Positions 47,304 through 57,786 of a stretch of 64,000 bases of DNA are shown here, one piece after another; the stretch's first letter is position 1; every line of letters begins with the position of its first letter. The DNA is taken from NCBI GenBank assembly GCA_020747015.1, contig JAGTJM010000109.1, positions 1-64,000 on the forward strand, in the 5' to 3' direction. The notes under the pieces are model-generated. The model saw only the letters and a program-made list of their open reading frames with translations. It was not told the origin of the DNA and did no database searches. The stretch is from Pyrenochaeta sp. MPI-SDFR-AT-0127 (taxonomy: Eukaryota > Ascomycota > Dothideomycetes > Pleosporales > Cucurbitariaceae). The position numbers and the translations under genes are program-made.

Positions 47304-49115
47304 AAGTATAAAGTAACTAAGCGCCCTACCCTATCGTAATTATAACTATTACAGACTATTACATTAATACTACCACAACCTGACGCGCAAATGTCCTATA
47401 CTAAAGGGACTTTACAGCTAGCTATTAAGGCTACCTAAGAGCAAAGACTAGACAGCTTAAGATAGATTAGTAAAGCTTTTACTGTTCCTCGAAGGACGCT
47501 TAACCGATAACGCGCTAGAAAGCCCTCTTAACGCGATTGTGAGCCCAACTTAAAGAAGCTAACTAAGCTAGAAGAGGAGGCGACTACTAGACGTATACTT
47601 AAGCTTGATCTACGAGGGATAGGTACTACGAGGACTATAGTACGAGATATAGCTAACAATCTTCTCGCAGCGCGTAGGTAAGGGCCTATAGGTAAGTAGT
47701 AGGTAGATAGGTTCACAACGCGTACGCCTGAAGTTAAGCTTTAACGGTGCCGTCTATATAATCGTTAGCGAGCCCTTAACGAAGATCGACGCGTGATAGC
47801 GCCTTGGTTCGAGCTAGTTCAGGATATAAAGGTAAAGTACGGTATTCCTAACCAGGATATATAACTTTGATAAGACAGGCTTTATAATAGGGGTAATTAA
47901 AGGCCAAATAGTCTTTATAGGTACTAAGAAGAGGGGTAATCCAAAGAGGATACAGCCTAGTAGCCGGGAGTGGGTTACAATTATCCAGGGAGTCTGCGCT
48001 GCTAGGTCAGCTATCCTACCCTTTGTTATCTTTGGTGGCAAGGTCCTTGTATTAGACTAGTTCTAAGGAATACCTCGCGACTGGGTTATTACAGTTAGCC
48101 CTAATGGCTGGACGTTAAATGAGCTCGCTATTGCGTGGTTGAACCACTTTAACGCGTATACAGAAGAGTATACTGTAGGCGCGTACCGTCTGCTGATTGT
48201 AGACGGCTATAAGAGCTACAATAGCTACGATTTCCACTAGTACTATAAGGAACACAAGATTATCGCTCTCTGTATGCCTCTATATTTATTACACCTATTG
48301 CAGCCACTTAATGTAGCCTGTTTTGGCCCGTTGAAGCGAGCATACGGTGACGAGCTAAATAGCTGGACTCAGTACTCTACCCACCAAGTCAGGAAAACAA
48401 CCTTCCTACCAGCCTTCAAACAGGCCTATTACAGGGCTATTACAAAGGAAAATATCTGCGCAGGCTCTAAAGGCGCTGGACTAGTCCCACATAACCCAGG
48501 GCGTGTGCTATCGAAGCTTGATGTGGTGCTTCGTACGCCTACACCTCCACTACCAGAGGCTACCCTATGGCAGTCTAAAACGCCAGCCACGCTACGCGAG
48601 GTAGAGGCTCAATTAACTCTAATTCGCGAGCGCATGCAAAGATATAGAGATTCTCCTATCTCTCCTCTCCTACAGGCTGTTGATAAGCTTACTAGGGGTG
48701 TTATTATGATGGGGCATAAAGCACTGTTAACGCGCCAGGAAGTAGCAGGGCTTCGAAAGGCAATAGAGGTAGTAACAGAGCGTAAAGGTCGTAAAAGGAA
48801 GTATATTCGGACACAGGAGAGGCTGACTGTAGGTGAGGTAAGTGATTTAGTAGCTGAAAATAATAGTGGTGGGCAGGAGGAGGAGGAGGAAGGGCCCCTG
48901 AGGAAGGTGCGCAAACAGAGGCACTGCGGGCGTTGCGGTAAGACTGGCCATAATATACGCACTTGTACTGCAGAAATAGTTGACCTAGATGATAGCGACG
49001 CTTCTGAATAATATTTTGGCTTCTTAGAGTTTCCTATATTTTGTTGTGGTGTTGCAGTAATAGTCCTGTAATAGATGGGATTTGGTGGGGTGGGGCGCTC
49101 GGTGGTGAACCACGT
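47304..49115 (+). mobile_element. Pogo/Fot1-type DNA transposon, 1.8 kb, half RIP-mutated (element B)
   Basis: Both ends can be defined. The right end reads ...CACGT before TA (49116-49117). The left end is a mutated copy of the same inverted repeat after TA (47302-47303); AAGCGCCCTACCCTA near 47318 matches the right-end complement GAGCGCCCCACCCCA with C-to-T changes. Inside is one plus-strand transposase. Its first part (to about 48240) is full of stops from C-to-T changes, yet NFDKTGF (47873), AILPFVIFGGK and IVDGYKSYNSYD (second aspartate, 48202-48204) remain readable. The last 245 codons are open. The element is probably dead because both N-terminal coding and one catalytic residue are lost. 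Confidence 0.85.
48274..49011 (+). pseudogene. C-terminal half of pogo transposase with CCHC knuckle
   Basis: The surviving open part of element B's transposase, 245 codons from an internal Met. It begins just before the third catalytic position, LQPLNVACFGPLKRAY, where the family has LQPLDV. The aspartate is replaced by asparagine (codon AAT at 48310-48312), a G-to-A change in a TG context as RIP makes. A helical region follows, then an acidic EEEEE patch and a zinc knuckle CGRCGKTGHNIRTC (C-x2-C-x4-H-x4-C). With the upstream half broken, this is not expected to be an active enzyme. A domesticated C-terminal product cannot be excluded from sequence alone. Confidence 0.8.
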
Positions 49116-49224
49116 TAAAGGTTATATGCTATATCCATTCTTTAGCCAATTCTATATGCGTTATCCTGTAGTTATGGGAATAAGTAAATGATAAGTGTAT
49201 ACAGAGTCTTGGCATGGTGTTGCT

Positions 49225-49500
49225 TTATATATTAATCTCACTGTCGCCTCTGTTAGTTATAACCTTCTCTATATCTCTTGATACTCCACTAAACCTTACC
49301 CCTGATGTGATATTCCGCCTAATCCAGCTCTTTAAGCACTCTAGTATCTCAATTGTGTCTCTACCTAGTGAGTACTGAGTCCATGAGATCGTACGGCGCG
49401 ATCCTGAGAATATTTGTACTGGCTCAGCCGACATTGCTGGGATTGAGAGGTTATCAATTGCCATCTTAGAGAGGCGTGGAAAGGATTGTAATTTATATCC
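49225..49500 (-). pseudogene. hAT transposase C-terminal (dimerisation) fragment
   Basis: A minus-strand frame reads FPRLSKMAIDNLSIPAMSAEP, then FSGSRRTISW and CLKSWIRRNI. This is the conserved C-terminal dimerisation region of fungal hAT transposases (usually ...LSIPAMSAEPERVFSGARRTISW...). The upstream catalytic part is not present here; the adjacent pogo-type element ends about 110 bp away, so insertion or decay has removed it. Relic only. Confidence 0.75.
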
Positions 49501-49530
49501 ATATTAGACAAGAACGAACATAGTCATAAC

Positions 49531-49580
49531 GATAGGCTGCAATAGGCTGCGCTAGGCTACAGTAGGCTGCCCCAGGCTGC
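49531..49580. repeat. 10-bp tandem repeat, five copies
   Basis: Five consecutive 10-bp units of the form NNNAGGCTGC, with one unit ending AGGCTAC. The three leading bases vary (GAT, AAT, GCT, AGT, CCC) while the heptamer is constant. It lies between the hAT fragment and the copia fragment. Confidence 0.8.
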
Positions 49581-49750
49581 TCCAACGATAACGGTAGATG
49601 GAGAGTTAGCTATCATAGTTTTGGGATTCAAGGCGTACAACACTTCGGTGCCGGAATAACCCCTTCCGAATTATTCCTATAATTATGTGGATAGAGATTC
49701 CTTATGTTTATGGTATATCCATTTTTTATAATCGCATAACATAATAAGTA

Positions 49751-50977
49751 ATGGATATAGTTATGTTTAACAGCTCTGGCAAGATCCAGCTATCACAAGC
49801 AGCATACGCGGACAAGATCGGCCGCTTAGTCGACAGAAAGGACATCCGACACGACACTCCAATGGCGGCCATTAAACTCAAGCCTCAGGAAGGCCTGGCT
49901 ACTCTGTCAAAAATCAACAAGTACCAGCGAAAGATTAGATCCCTAATGTTTGCAGCTGTGACTACTCGTCCAGATATTGCATTCGCGACGTCACGACTAG
50001 CACGCTTTCTAATGAATCCTAGACAGGAGCATCATGATACAGCCGATCGAGTTCTCCTCTACCTGCAGAGCACCAGAAATCGAGCGCTCGAGCTCGGCGG
50101 AGATAGTCGACTTGAAGTCGCGAGCGACGCCTCTTTCGCCGATAACACACTGGACAGAAAGAGCTCGCAGGGATATACAATTAAGTTATTTAGTGGCTTA
50201 ATTACTAGGAAAGCAAGTAAGCAAGATATAGTTACAACCTCGACGATAGAAGCTGAGCTCCTTACGCTATCACAAGTTGTAAAAGAAGCTATATTTATAT
50301 CATGACTACTTAAGGAACTGTAAATTAATCTGCCTAAGGATATAATTACGATACAATGCGATAACACTTAAACCATCCGGCTAATTAATGAAGAGGTCTC
50401 ACGGTTACAAACTAAGCTCCGGCATGTAGATATTCACAATCATTGGCTGAGACAGGAAGTGTTAAGAAGAAGTATTCAGGTTATCTATGTCTAATCAGCT
50501 AACATGCTAGCTAATAGCTTTATAAAGCGCTGCCAGCAAATAAATGGGCATAGTTTCTAAGCTAAATAGGCCTTATAGAGCGTACAGGAAGTAGAGAAAT
50601 AACAGTAGAGCGCCTTAAATAGATCTAAAGCTAAATCGAGAAGCTAGAGATTGAATAGGCGTAGCTAGACTGTGATCGACGCTTCTTGTACACGAGTTCT
50701 AGGCTTATTAGAAGATAATATAAGCAGTTCTTATCTAGCTTGAAACGGTTTCTAAGCTGAGGGGGTGTGCTAGATATAAGGAGAAGCTCAGAAGTACTGC
50801 ATAGGAAAGAGCGATAAATAGTAGGACCGATAACTATTGCTAATCTACGGAACCTCCGGAAGCAGAGGAGCTATAGAAGAAAGCAGGAGATAGAACTCAA
50901 GAAAGAAGAACAACACAATCATCATCAGCACCTGATCGATCATCTTAATCATTAAAATCCCCAAGTGCATTTCAGCA
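49751..50977 (+). mobile_element. Ty1/copia 3' end (RNase H plus LTR), copy 1
   Basis: A 5'-truncated retrotransposon. Bases 49751-50305 keep a 184-codon frame with the end of reverse transcriptase and RNase H motifs: TTRPDIAFATSRLARF, SDASFADN, RKSSQGY and TTSTIEAELLTLS. After a stop, the frame is still readable with RIP-type stops (IQCDNTQTIRLINE, HVDIHNHWLRQEV) to about 50570. A polypurine tract (AGGGGG) precedes the LTR at 50766-50977 (about 212 bp, starts TG and ends TTTCAGCA). It matches copy 2 at 61593-64000 in opposite orientation. Non-autonomous relic. Confidence 0.88.
50766..50977 (+). repeat. Copia 3' LTR, copy 1
   Basis: The LTR starts TGTGCTAGATATAAGG after the polypurine tract and ends GTGCATTTCAGCA. 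The reverse complement at 61593-61803 is the same sequence with mainly C-to-T/G-to-A differences. Confidence 0.82.
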
Positions 50978-51145
50978 TTTCATCTGACAGGATCATCTGG
51001 ACTTCCGGAGGTCGATAAATGGATCGCCTGATTAGAATATCAAAACTTCCCGACCATCCTCCGTATCAATAAACAAAACAAAGAACCTTGTAATAACAGG
51101 ATCCGAAAGATATATGGAAGCAGCAGGTTAACCTTAGCCCAAAAC

Positions 51146-53734
51146 TTATATTGGTGAAGAGAATCCTGATTCGAATGCCTCCAAAATGTTCGTCTGGAAC
51201 TGGAACCGCGTCTCGATCCCAAGGAGTTCGTTCTGGTCAAGATCAACTCGCTCATCTTGAAAGGCCAGCAGCAGGTCCGAAACAATCCGTTCGTAAGTTT
51301 CTCCAACAAAACTACGCAACTCTGGGCAGCGACGCTCCAAGACAGCGTCTGCGAAAGTATGCGAGTCCGGATTCTTGCTTCCATGCATCATCAACGAGAG
51401 TGGCTTCCACTGCCCGATTTCTAGGAGCACGATCCCCAAACTATAGTAGTCAAACTCGTGACGATATTTTTGGTTTGGCACATTCTTATAGTCCGGATGC
51501 TGATATTTCCAATATTCGTCTGGAAACTGCGCCGGATCGGAGAATTCGGCAACACCGTCGGGTCTTGAATTGCTGAATCCCACCACATACGGCGAAAGGA
51601 TCGTGTATTTTTCGGCATCGAATGGCTCTGAGGCGTCCTCATCGTCGGCCTTGGCTTCAGAGAAGAGCAGAATGTTGAATGAGTTGAATGCCTTGTGGTA
51701 CCACTCGCCCTTGTGGAAGTCGAACAAAGCTCGGGTTAGCCGGTGTGCAAGTCGGACCCGGTCGTCAACGGAGGGAGGGATCGAGCCACTGTCTTGCCAC
51801 TGCTGCAAAAGCCGATTCAAGCGACTGTATGATCGGCGATCCTGAACAGAAGGCGGAATGGCAAAGACGAAGCCGATTCGATGGGTTTCCTCGTTGTGAC
51901 AGTACCCAAGGCATTCCAAGACGCATGCGTTCACTGGAGATGGCCGCCTAGACGCCGTCCGGAGAAACTCAGTCAGCAGCTCCACTCGGTGGAAAAGTAA
52001 GTTGCCGATTTCTGTATCCCAGACGCCTTCGTACCTTTTCCATTCAACAAGCACTTGCCGTCGCACTGGAACTCCACTGTCGTTTTTGAAACTGCATTGA
52101 CCAGTGCTTCTGAATGGTGACTTAGAAACATCAATCCTTAGCTCTTTGCCAATCTTAATGATGAGACGACTCGAAGAGTCTCTTCGCGCGTCAGATTTTT
52201 CCATCAAGAGGTTTATACGCTTCATTGCCGCCATAACTTCGATCCTCTGCACGGGTTCTGCTACTGGATGTCGATCCGTCTGGCTCATATGAACATCTTG
52301 CTGCAGAAGGCTAAATAGCAGAACGTTCTCCTGTGCGGAACCCTTGATTTCTGGGAACAAGTTGGAAAGGGCCAATATGTTCTCTTGAAGCGGCCGGATC
52401 ATTTTGGGAGCATCAATTGAGTCTTTACCAGCGTTGATCATGTCGAAGGCCGCAAGTACCTGCTGCATTAGACCACAGATGTTGCGGGCAGCCGCGGTAC
52501 TGCTGAAAAGCTCGTGGAGTGGTAATCTCGATTCAAGGAGAGGCAAGAGGCCAACTCTGTACGCCCACGATTCGAAAAAACATTTCTGCACAGCGATAGA
52601 CGAAATCAGCCGATTCGCTCTTCCTTGAGCGTGTCCCAATTGCTCAAGGATATGCGCAAATCTATGGAATATACGGGAAGCTAAGAGTGCAGCAAGCTCC
52701 CAAGGCCTGGCTGGTAAGACAGCTATGTCTGACGCCTCATTAGCACAATCCTTGTTATTTGTTGCCACAATGTGCTTGCCGGCTGGGATTCTTTTAGCCT
52801 CGTTGGGTCCTGCGATAGTACGAACCATGTTCGACAAAGCTTGGGCTACTTTATCAAAGTTCGGATCGTTGGAATCATGGAACTTGTTTAGCCCCGAGTG
52901 ATCCGCGATCAAAATGTCGTTCAGTCGATTCGGAATTACCGCGGAGTCTTTTGTGACGATCTTCGTCACCATTAGTCGCCCATATTCATTGTCAAATTAA
53001 AACGACTAAACACTCACGACCGAGGAAAGCTTCGTGGGAAGGCCTTCATAGAAGCAAAAGACTTCGAAATCTTCAAAGATGTCATTGAAGTTAGAAGCAA
53101 GTTTCATCAGCTCAGGAGACATTTTCCTCAAACTTCGTAACAACTCTCTATTTGACCCCGTCCCGATTGCTTGCGCAGCGGCAACAAGCATTTCGCCATA
53201 TGCGGCGGCCGAGCTGCCATGATGAGGCGTACCAAGGAATACGACCCCTTGAGTCGATCTCTTAATGTCTCCGAAAGCTCTTGCCGCGAGTGTTGCTTTA
53301 ACCAAAGCCTCTTTGATAACTACTCCGCCGAAAGAGTGGCCGAGGAATATGAGCGGCCGTCCTGCACAAGGACCAGTTCGGTTGTTCAAGAGTGCCACAA
53401 GGAGTTCTTGAGCACAGTTGGCGATATCACGTTTCGGAGCTTTTATTAAGTAGTCTGAGCGATATCCGAAGGTGAGGATTCGGCAATTGGGCAAACGATG
53501 CGGCAATAATTCTTGAAGCCAAATGACAGATTGAGGGTCCTCTTGGTCAGCAGACATTCTTGGTGCCCGCCGACCCGTCGTCTTCTTTGGTTTTCCGACC
53601 CAAGTCCAGTACGGATTTGCTGCCAGCCCATGGACAGCAACAATGCTGAGCATTGTTAGGTGCTTGACTATGCGGTGAGGGTGGTTTGTACTCACTCTGC
53701 CAAGATTTCTTGACCGTCCTGTGGGCTGTACCAT
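51146..53734 (-). CDS. Alpha/beta hydrolase - helical (HeLo-like?) - pseudokinase fusion
   Basis: The deduced protein has 843 residues in two exons (53734-53018 and 52960-51146). The 57-nt intron has a GACTAAT branch point and restores SSVIVTKDSAVIP. Residues 28-270 are a SesB/PGAP1-like alpha/beta hydrolase: VAVHGLAANPYWTW, nucleophile Ser134 in GHSFGG, HHGSS, and a likely catalytic His260 in ADHSG. Residues about 320-450 are helical and include CFFESWAYRVGLL, resembling the W-G-VGL motif of fungal HeLo-type domains. Residues about 530-830 resemble a protein kinase but are degenerate: the HRD loop reads YHKAFNSFN (about 660-668) and the DFG position reads VGF (about 700-704), so phosphotransfer is unlikely. 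EFDYYSLGIVLLEIG follows. Start could also be Met28 (53653). The gene is divergent from the kinase gene at 54347. The role is inferred: signalling or cell death. Confidence 0.8.
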
Positions 53735-54346
53735 TTTTTAATTCCCAAGCAGCTCTCGCCGAGTTTGTCCTAGATGCTTTGTGAATCTGCTGTATCGAAC
53801 TTGCACATGAGCAAGCTCACCATCACTGTTATGGATTCGCCCCTAGTTAAAAGAACAAAATGAGCTCAAGGCAGGCCGAAAAATCGCGCACGATAAGGTG
53901 TTAGAGCTGTGTGGCTTCGTGCAAAGCAAAGCACAAGGAAGGCGAGTAGACCTCACTGGAGGAAGTTATAATAAATAGGGCTCTAGAGCCACTAGAAGAG
54001 ACGGCGGACTAGGCCGGATGGTTGACGCGATATCACGCCCTCATTGAAACTGCTGCATGCGATCAAATGGGCCGACTTAGCCCTGCCTCTTGGACTGTTC
54101 ACCGTCGGCTGGGCCGCGTAATATTTGTGTGCCACCTAAGTCTGGTGTTACGCTCATGGGCGGCATCTCGCTTTTATCAGCATATGATTGGGCGAATGAC
54201 TGGCTTGACCCCTCTCAGGCTGAGACTCAGCCGGTTTGCCTTCACCGGTGGTGTGAGACATAGGAACCCATGGCGAGAGGAGTTTCTGGAATTGTGGATA
54301 AGCGATCGCATTTCACAAGGAAAATCGCCTTCTTATTTTTGCAATC
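53735..54346. promoter_or_regulatory. Divergent promoter between pseudokinase and kinase genes
   Basis: A 612-bp spacer with no gene of its own, between two genes transcribed away from each other. A TATAATAAATA stretch at 53967-53977 is the only TATA-like element and could serve either side. Shared promoters are compatible with co-expression but do not prove it. Confidence 0.4.
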
Positions 54347-57070
54347 ATGGCAGGACTTGCCCTTCCCCGTTTGCCCGCCTTTCAAAGTGCTCGAGGGTTG
54401 ATTGAAGCGTCGACGGCAGAGGTTGCAACCCAAGACCTTCACTACGACTTGCTCTCATTCTTCTCCATCGCCCAGAAGCTTGGTGTGAACCTGATCAAAG
54501 TTACATGGCAACCTGGGCTCGATCGCCTCGGAAGGGGCGCGTCTTCAACTGTGCAGCAGGCGCTGATAGACAAGAGACTTCATATGGCTTTCAAAAGGTC
54601 CGTTTCATCAAATGATGATTTCAGCATGGACACGGAGAAGCAAGAGAAGGAAAGGCTTCGGGCACTTATCCTCGAAATGATCGCCCTGGAAATACTGCGC
54701 GAGAATCCTCATGTCATCGATCTTTTGGGCGTAACGTACGAGACCTCCGCAAACACTCATCAAGTGTGGCCAGTATTGCTGATGGAACGATCGGAAATGG
54801 GAACAATGGCGCAGTTCCTCGCATCCGACGACGGTCGGCAGCTGGACGGCATGGCGAAGCTTCGTCTATGTATTCAGATTGCTCACGCGTGTGAGGCAAT
54901 GCACAGCCTCGGTATGCTTTACACTTCCCTCTGTTTATGACATTGTTAATGAATATTAGGTATCATCCATGGAGATATCAAGCTTGGAAACGTACTCATT
55001 TTTCCAAACAGGCAAGAGAGCCTTGCAGACAGTGGCGATCAAAGTTCGGACTTCGGTCGAGACGCCTGGATGGCTAAACTCATTGACTTTGGATACAGTT
55101 GCTTCGGTGTTTCAGGGTCACAGAAGGTCCGGGTTGCGAGGACGCGCCCATGGCAAGCGCCAGAACACCGTATCAACGAGTTTTTCACTCTTCGCGATGC
55201 TAAGAAGATGGATGTCTTCAGCTTCGGCATGCTTGTATGCAGAATATTTCTAGGCGACGCGCTGACATCCATCATGGGTCTCACGCCCGGATCAAATGGA
55301 CTTATAGACCAACAGGTCCTAGACGGGATTGACTCACTCAAAGCAGGTCCAAAGTTCCTTGAGCAGGTAGCCTTATATGTGCGACAAGAGTCTGCCTTAG
55401 CCACACCCATCATGGAGCTCCTGTTACGCTTATTTGAGCAGACCCTCCATCATGATGCCGGCAGTCGCGTAAAAGACTTTGGCTACGTACTAGCCATACT
55501 GACCGACTGTGTCGCTGCATCGGATGGAGCCGGCGAATCTAGTCGCCCTGACTATGAGCCGCCCAAGCTTGGCTCCTCTGAATTGCAGTCCGTTACTTTA
55601 GATGGGTTCTCCCATTCGATCCTTGAGGTTGGTCTCACAAGAGTCATAAGTACCTATTGGAACGCGAACTAACTGAGATAGATCGGGGACTGTCTGGCCG
55701 ATCTTGATGACGAAGACTACCTTTTGCACAAAGCTCTCCTCAAAGATTTGCAGAAACGAGCGAATCAAAGAAATAAATGTGCATGCTACAACGCAGCTGC
55801 TCGACAGCTTTGGCTATGCTACGAGATTGGGTTTGGTACCCAGCGCGACACTCAAAAGGGAATGCAGTGGCGTACCAAGTGCTCCGGACTGAGTTTCGAC
55901 CCTAGAGAGGAGCTACACAGAATCGACGAAAACTATACACTGACCGACCTAGAAAGACTCAATGAAGCTTTGGGCTACTCAGAAGATCTACCGTTTGATC
56001 CGGTAGCATTGTATCACGCGCAGAACCGCCTGCCTCAAGCCGAAGTGGCTTTTATATCAGAGGTGCAAGGGAGAGAAGAAGCTTTTGGAAGTGCAGGAAG
56101 ATCATATCTCAGCCAAATAATGACCTTGACCCTTATCCTAGAGGCGCAAGGAAAGCTCGAGGAAGCAGTTCGAACTGCGCGAACCGCAGCCACCGCTCAC
56201 GAAGAAGCGTATGGAGTCACTGATTTCCAAACTGTCTCCGCGATGAACTACCTCAGCAGCGTTCTGTACGCTGCTTGTGAATGGGAGGAGCTTGTGAGGT
56301 TGCTGATACGGTTGATCAAAGTGAAAGCCGAGCACCCGGAGATCGGGCCCACCAATAACACAACTCTTAACAGTATGAACACACTCGCGGCTGTGTATTG
56401 TCTTCAAGGACGGTATGATGAATGCCTCGGTGTTGCCCGCGGCTTGGTTGAAATTCGCAAAGAGATTTCAGGTGAAGATCACGACGAGACGATAACGAGT
56501 ATGAAGTGGGTTGCCAGGGCGCGCCTCGAGATGGGAGATATCGGCGGTCTAGTTGAAGAATCTAGACGTTTAGTGGAGGGGACAAGCAGACTAAATAGTC
56601 CACATCACGAGAGCACATTGCCCATCAAGGAAATCCACGCTGCAGTTCTACTTGCGTCAGCAATACCAGAGAAAGGCTTCCCAATTAATCCGGAGCTGCT
56701 CCATCAGAGCTCGGAGCTGGTAGACGAGGTCCTCCAAATCATTGATCCAGATGAGTCTGAGGACGAGTTTATGATCGACATGGACGAGGAATCAGGTGAC
56801 ACCCGGCCTCCAATAAATGAAGTGCTTTTCTTGCGCTGCCAGACGACGCTGGCTTGTGTACTAGCCTTGCAAGGCGACTTCAACGGAGCTGAGGCCCAGT
56901 TGCAGTACGTGAGCGATATTTTGTCACCCAAAAAGAAGGAGAACGACACTGAGTGGATGAGGCTTGAGCGGGTCCGAAATGATGTTGCAGCGCTCGCTCA
57001 AGCTCCGCAGAGCCAAGATGAACGGGATCTTCTCCGATGGAGACTGGCACATAGGTGGATCACGGATTGA
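54347..57070 (+). CDS. Protein kinase with C-terminal TPR-like array
   Basis: The deduced protein has 873 residues in three exons (54347-54911, 54960-55627 and 55682-57070), with introns of 48 and 54 nt. The kinase domain (about 55-370) looks catalytically complete: glycine loop GRGASSTV (62-69), Lys83 in AFKRS, a helix-C Glu (110 or 115), catalytic loop HGDIKLGN (192-199; Asp194, Asn199), DFG at 231-233 and APE at 255-257. The middle has Sel1-like wording (NAAARQLWLCYEIGFGT, about 440). The rest is a helical array with TPR-type pairs such as LTLILEAQGKLEEAVRTAR, MNTLAAVYCLQGRYDECLGVAR and LACVLALQGDFNGAEAQL. Fungal kinases fused to TPR arrays are commonly linked to NLR-like signalling. Divergence from a pseudokinase gene suggests the partner could be its substrate or effector; that is inference. 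Confidence 0.87.
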
Positions 57071-57279
57071 ATCAGGTGGGATCCAATAAGTAGAAGATTT
57101 AGGGATTGATACGTACAGGTTGATGAAAGGCTTCTTGTCACATGTGGTGCGGTCCTTATCAGTATGTCTGTGGAACCTGCATAATCCAGCGAGCTCTGAA
57201 GCTACAACACCAAAAAAACTGTCAGTATAACGTGCATCCCTTCGTAACGGAACAACCGCCGTAACGGACAAAATTGTAG

Positions 57280-57744
57280 CTACTTAGACTTTGCAGCAAT
57301 ATGCGAAGGTCCTGTGTTGAACGTCCAAGGTGTCTCAGACCTTGTCGAAGGGTCACCACTCCTTTGACACGGGGGCGACAGTGGAGGAGGCTGTCTGTGT
57401 AACTGTAGTGTGTTGTGGCATCGAACGTAGCATGCCGGGTTGTCTGTGAGTCGGTTTGCTAGATGGCTGTTGACCATATTTCCGTCTACGTTTGTAATGC
57501 ACTGATTCAGATCTACAGGATCAACCGTACCGAACGGGCATATAGCATTAAAGGCCGAATTTTGGATTTGGAAGTTATCGCACATGCTCAACGGTATGAA
57601 AGGGTTTGTGGCGAGCGGATCGCTAGGCTGTGGATTGAGCGGTAATGGATCTCCAAGAAGCTGTAGTGGTGTCGCAGTAACACCCTGCTTCGTCAAATTG
57701 AGGAAGATGATGAAAGTGTTAACAACTACAATAAGTGAGGGCAT
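57280..57744 (-). CDS. Small secreted cysteine-containing protein, effector-like
   Basis: A frame of 154 residues from the ATG at 57744 (an upstream in-frame ATG at 57786 would bury the signal peptide). MPSLIVVVNTFIIFLNL is a strong hydrophobic leader; cleavage is likely after the following GVTA. The mature part is Pro/Leu-rich, then carries six cysteines in CDNF, ICPF, CITN, CYVRC and CQR contexts, and a basic end. No family is recognised. Small size, secretion signal, cysteines and a place next to RIP-degraded repeats are typical of candidate fungal effectors. The gene is convergent with the kinase gene, 209 bp away. An intron in the 3' part cannot be excluded. Confidence 0.55.
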   Translation of the reverse strand: MPSLIVVVNTFIIFLNLTKQGVTATPLQLLGDPLPLNPQPSDPLATNPFIPLSMCDNFQIQNSAFNAICPFGTVDPVDLNQCITNVDGNMVNSHLANRLTDNPACYVRCHNTLQLHRQPPPLSPPCQRSGDPSTRSETPWTFNTGPSHIAAKSK

Positions 57745-57786
57745 GTTGTTTATAATATGAAAAGACTCTTTGTGGGAGCATGACAT

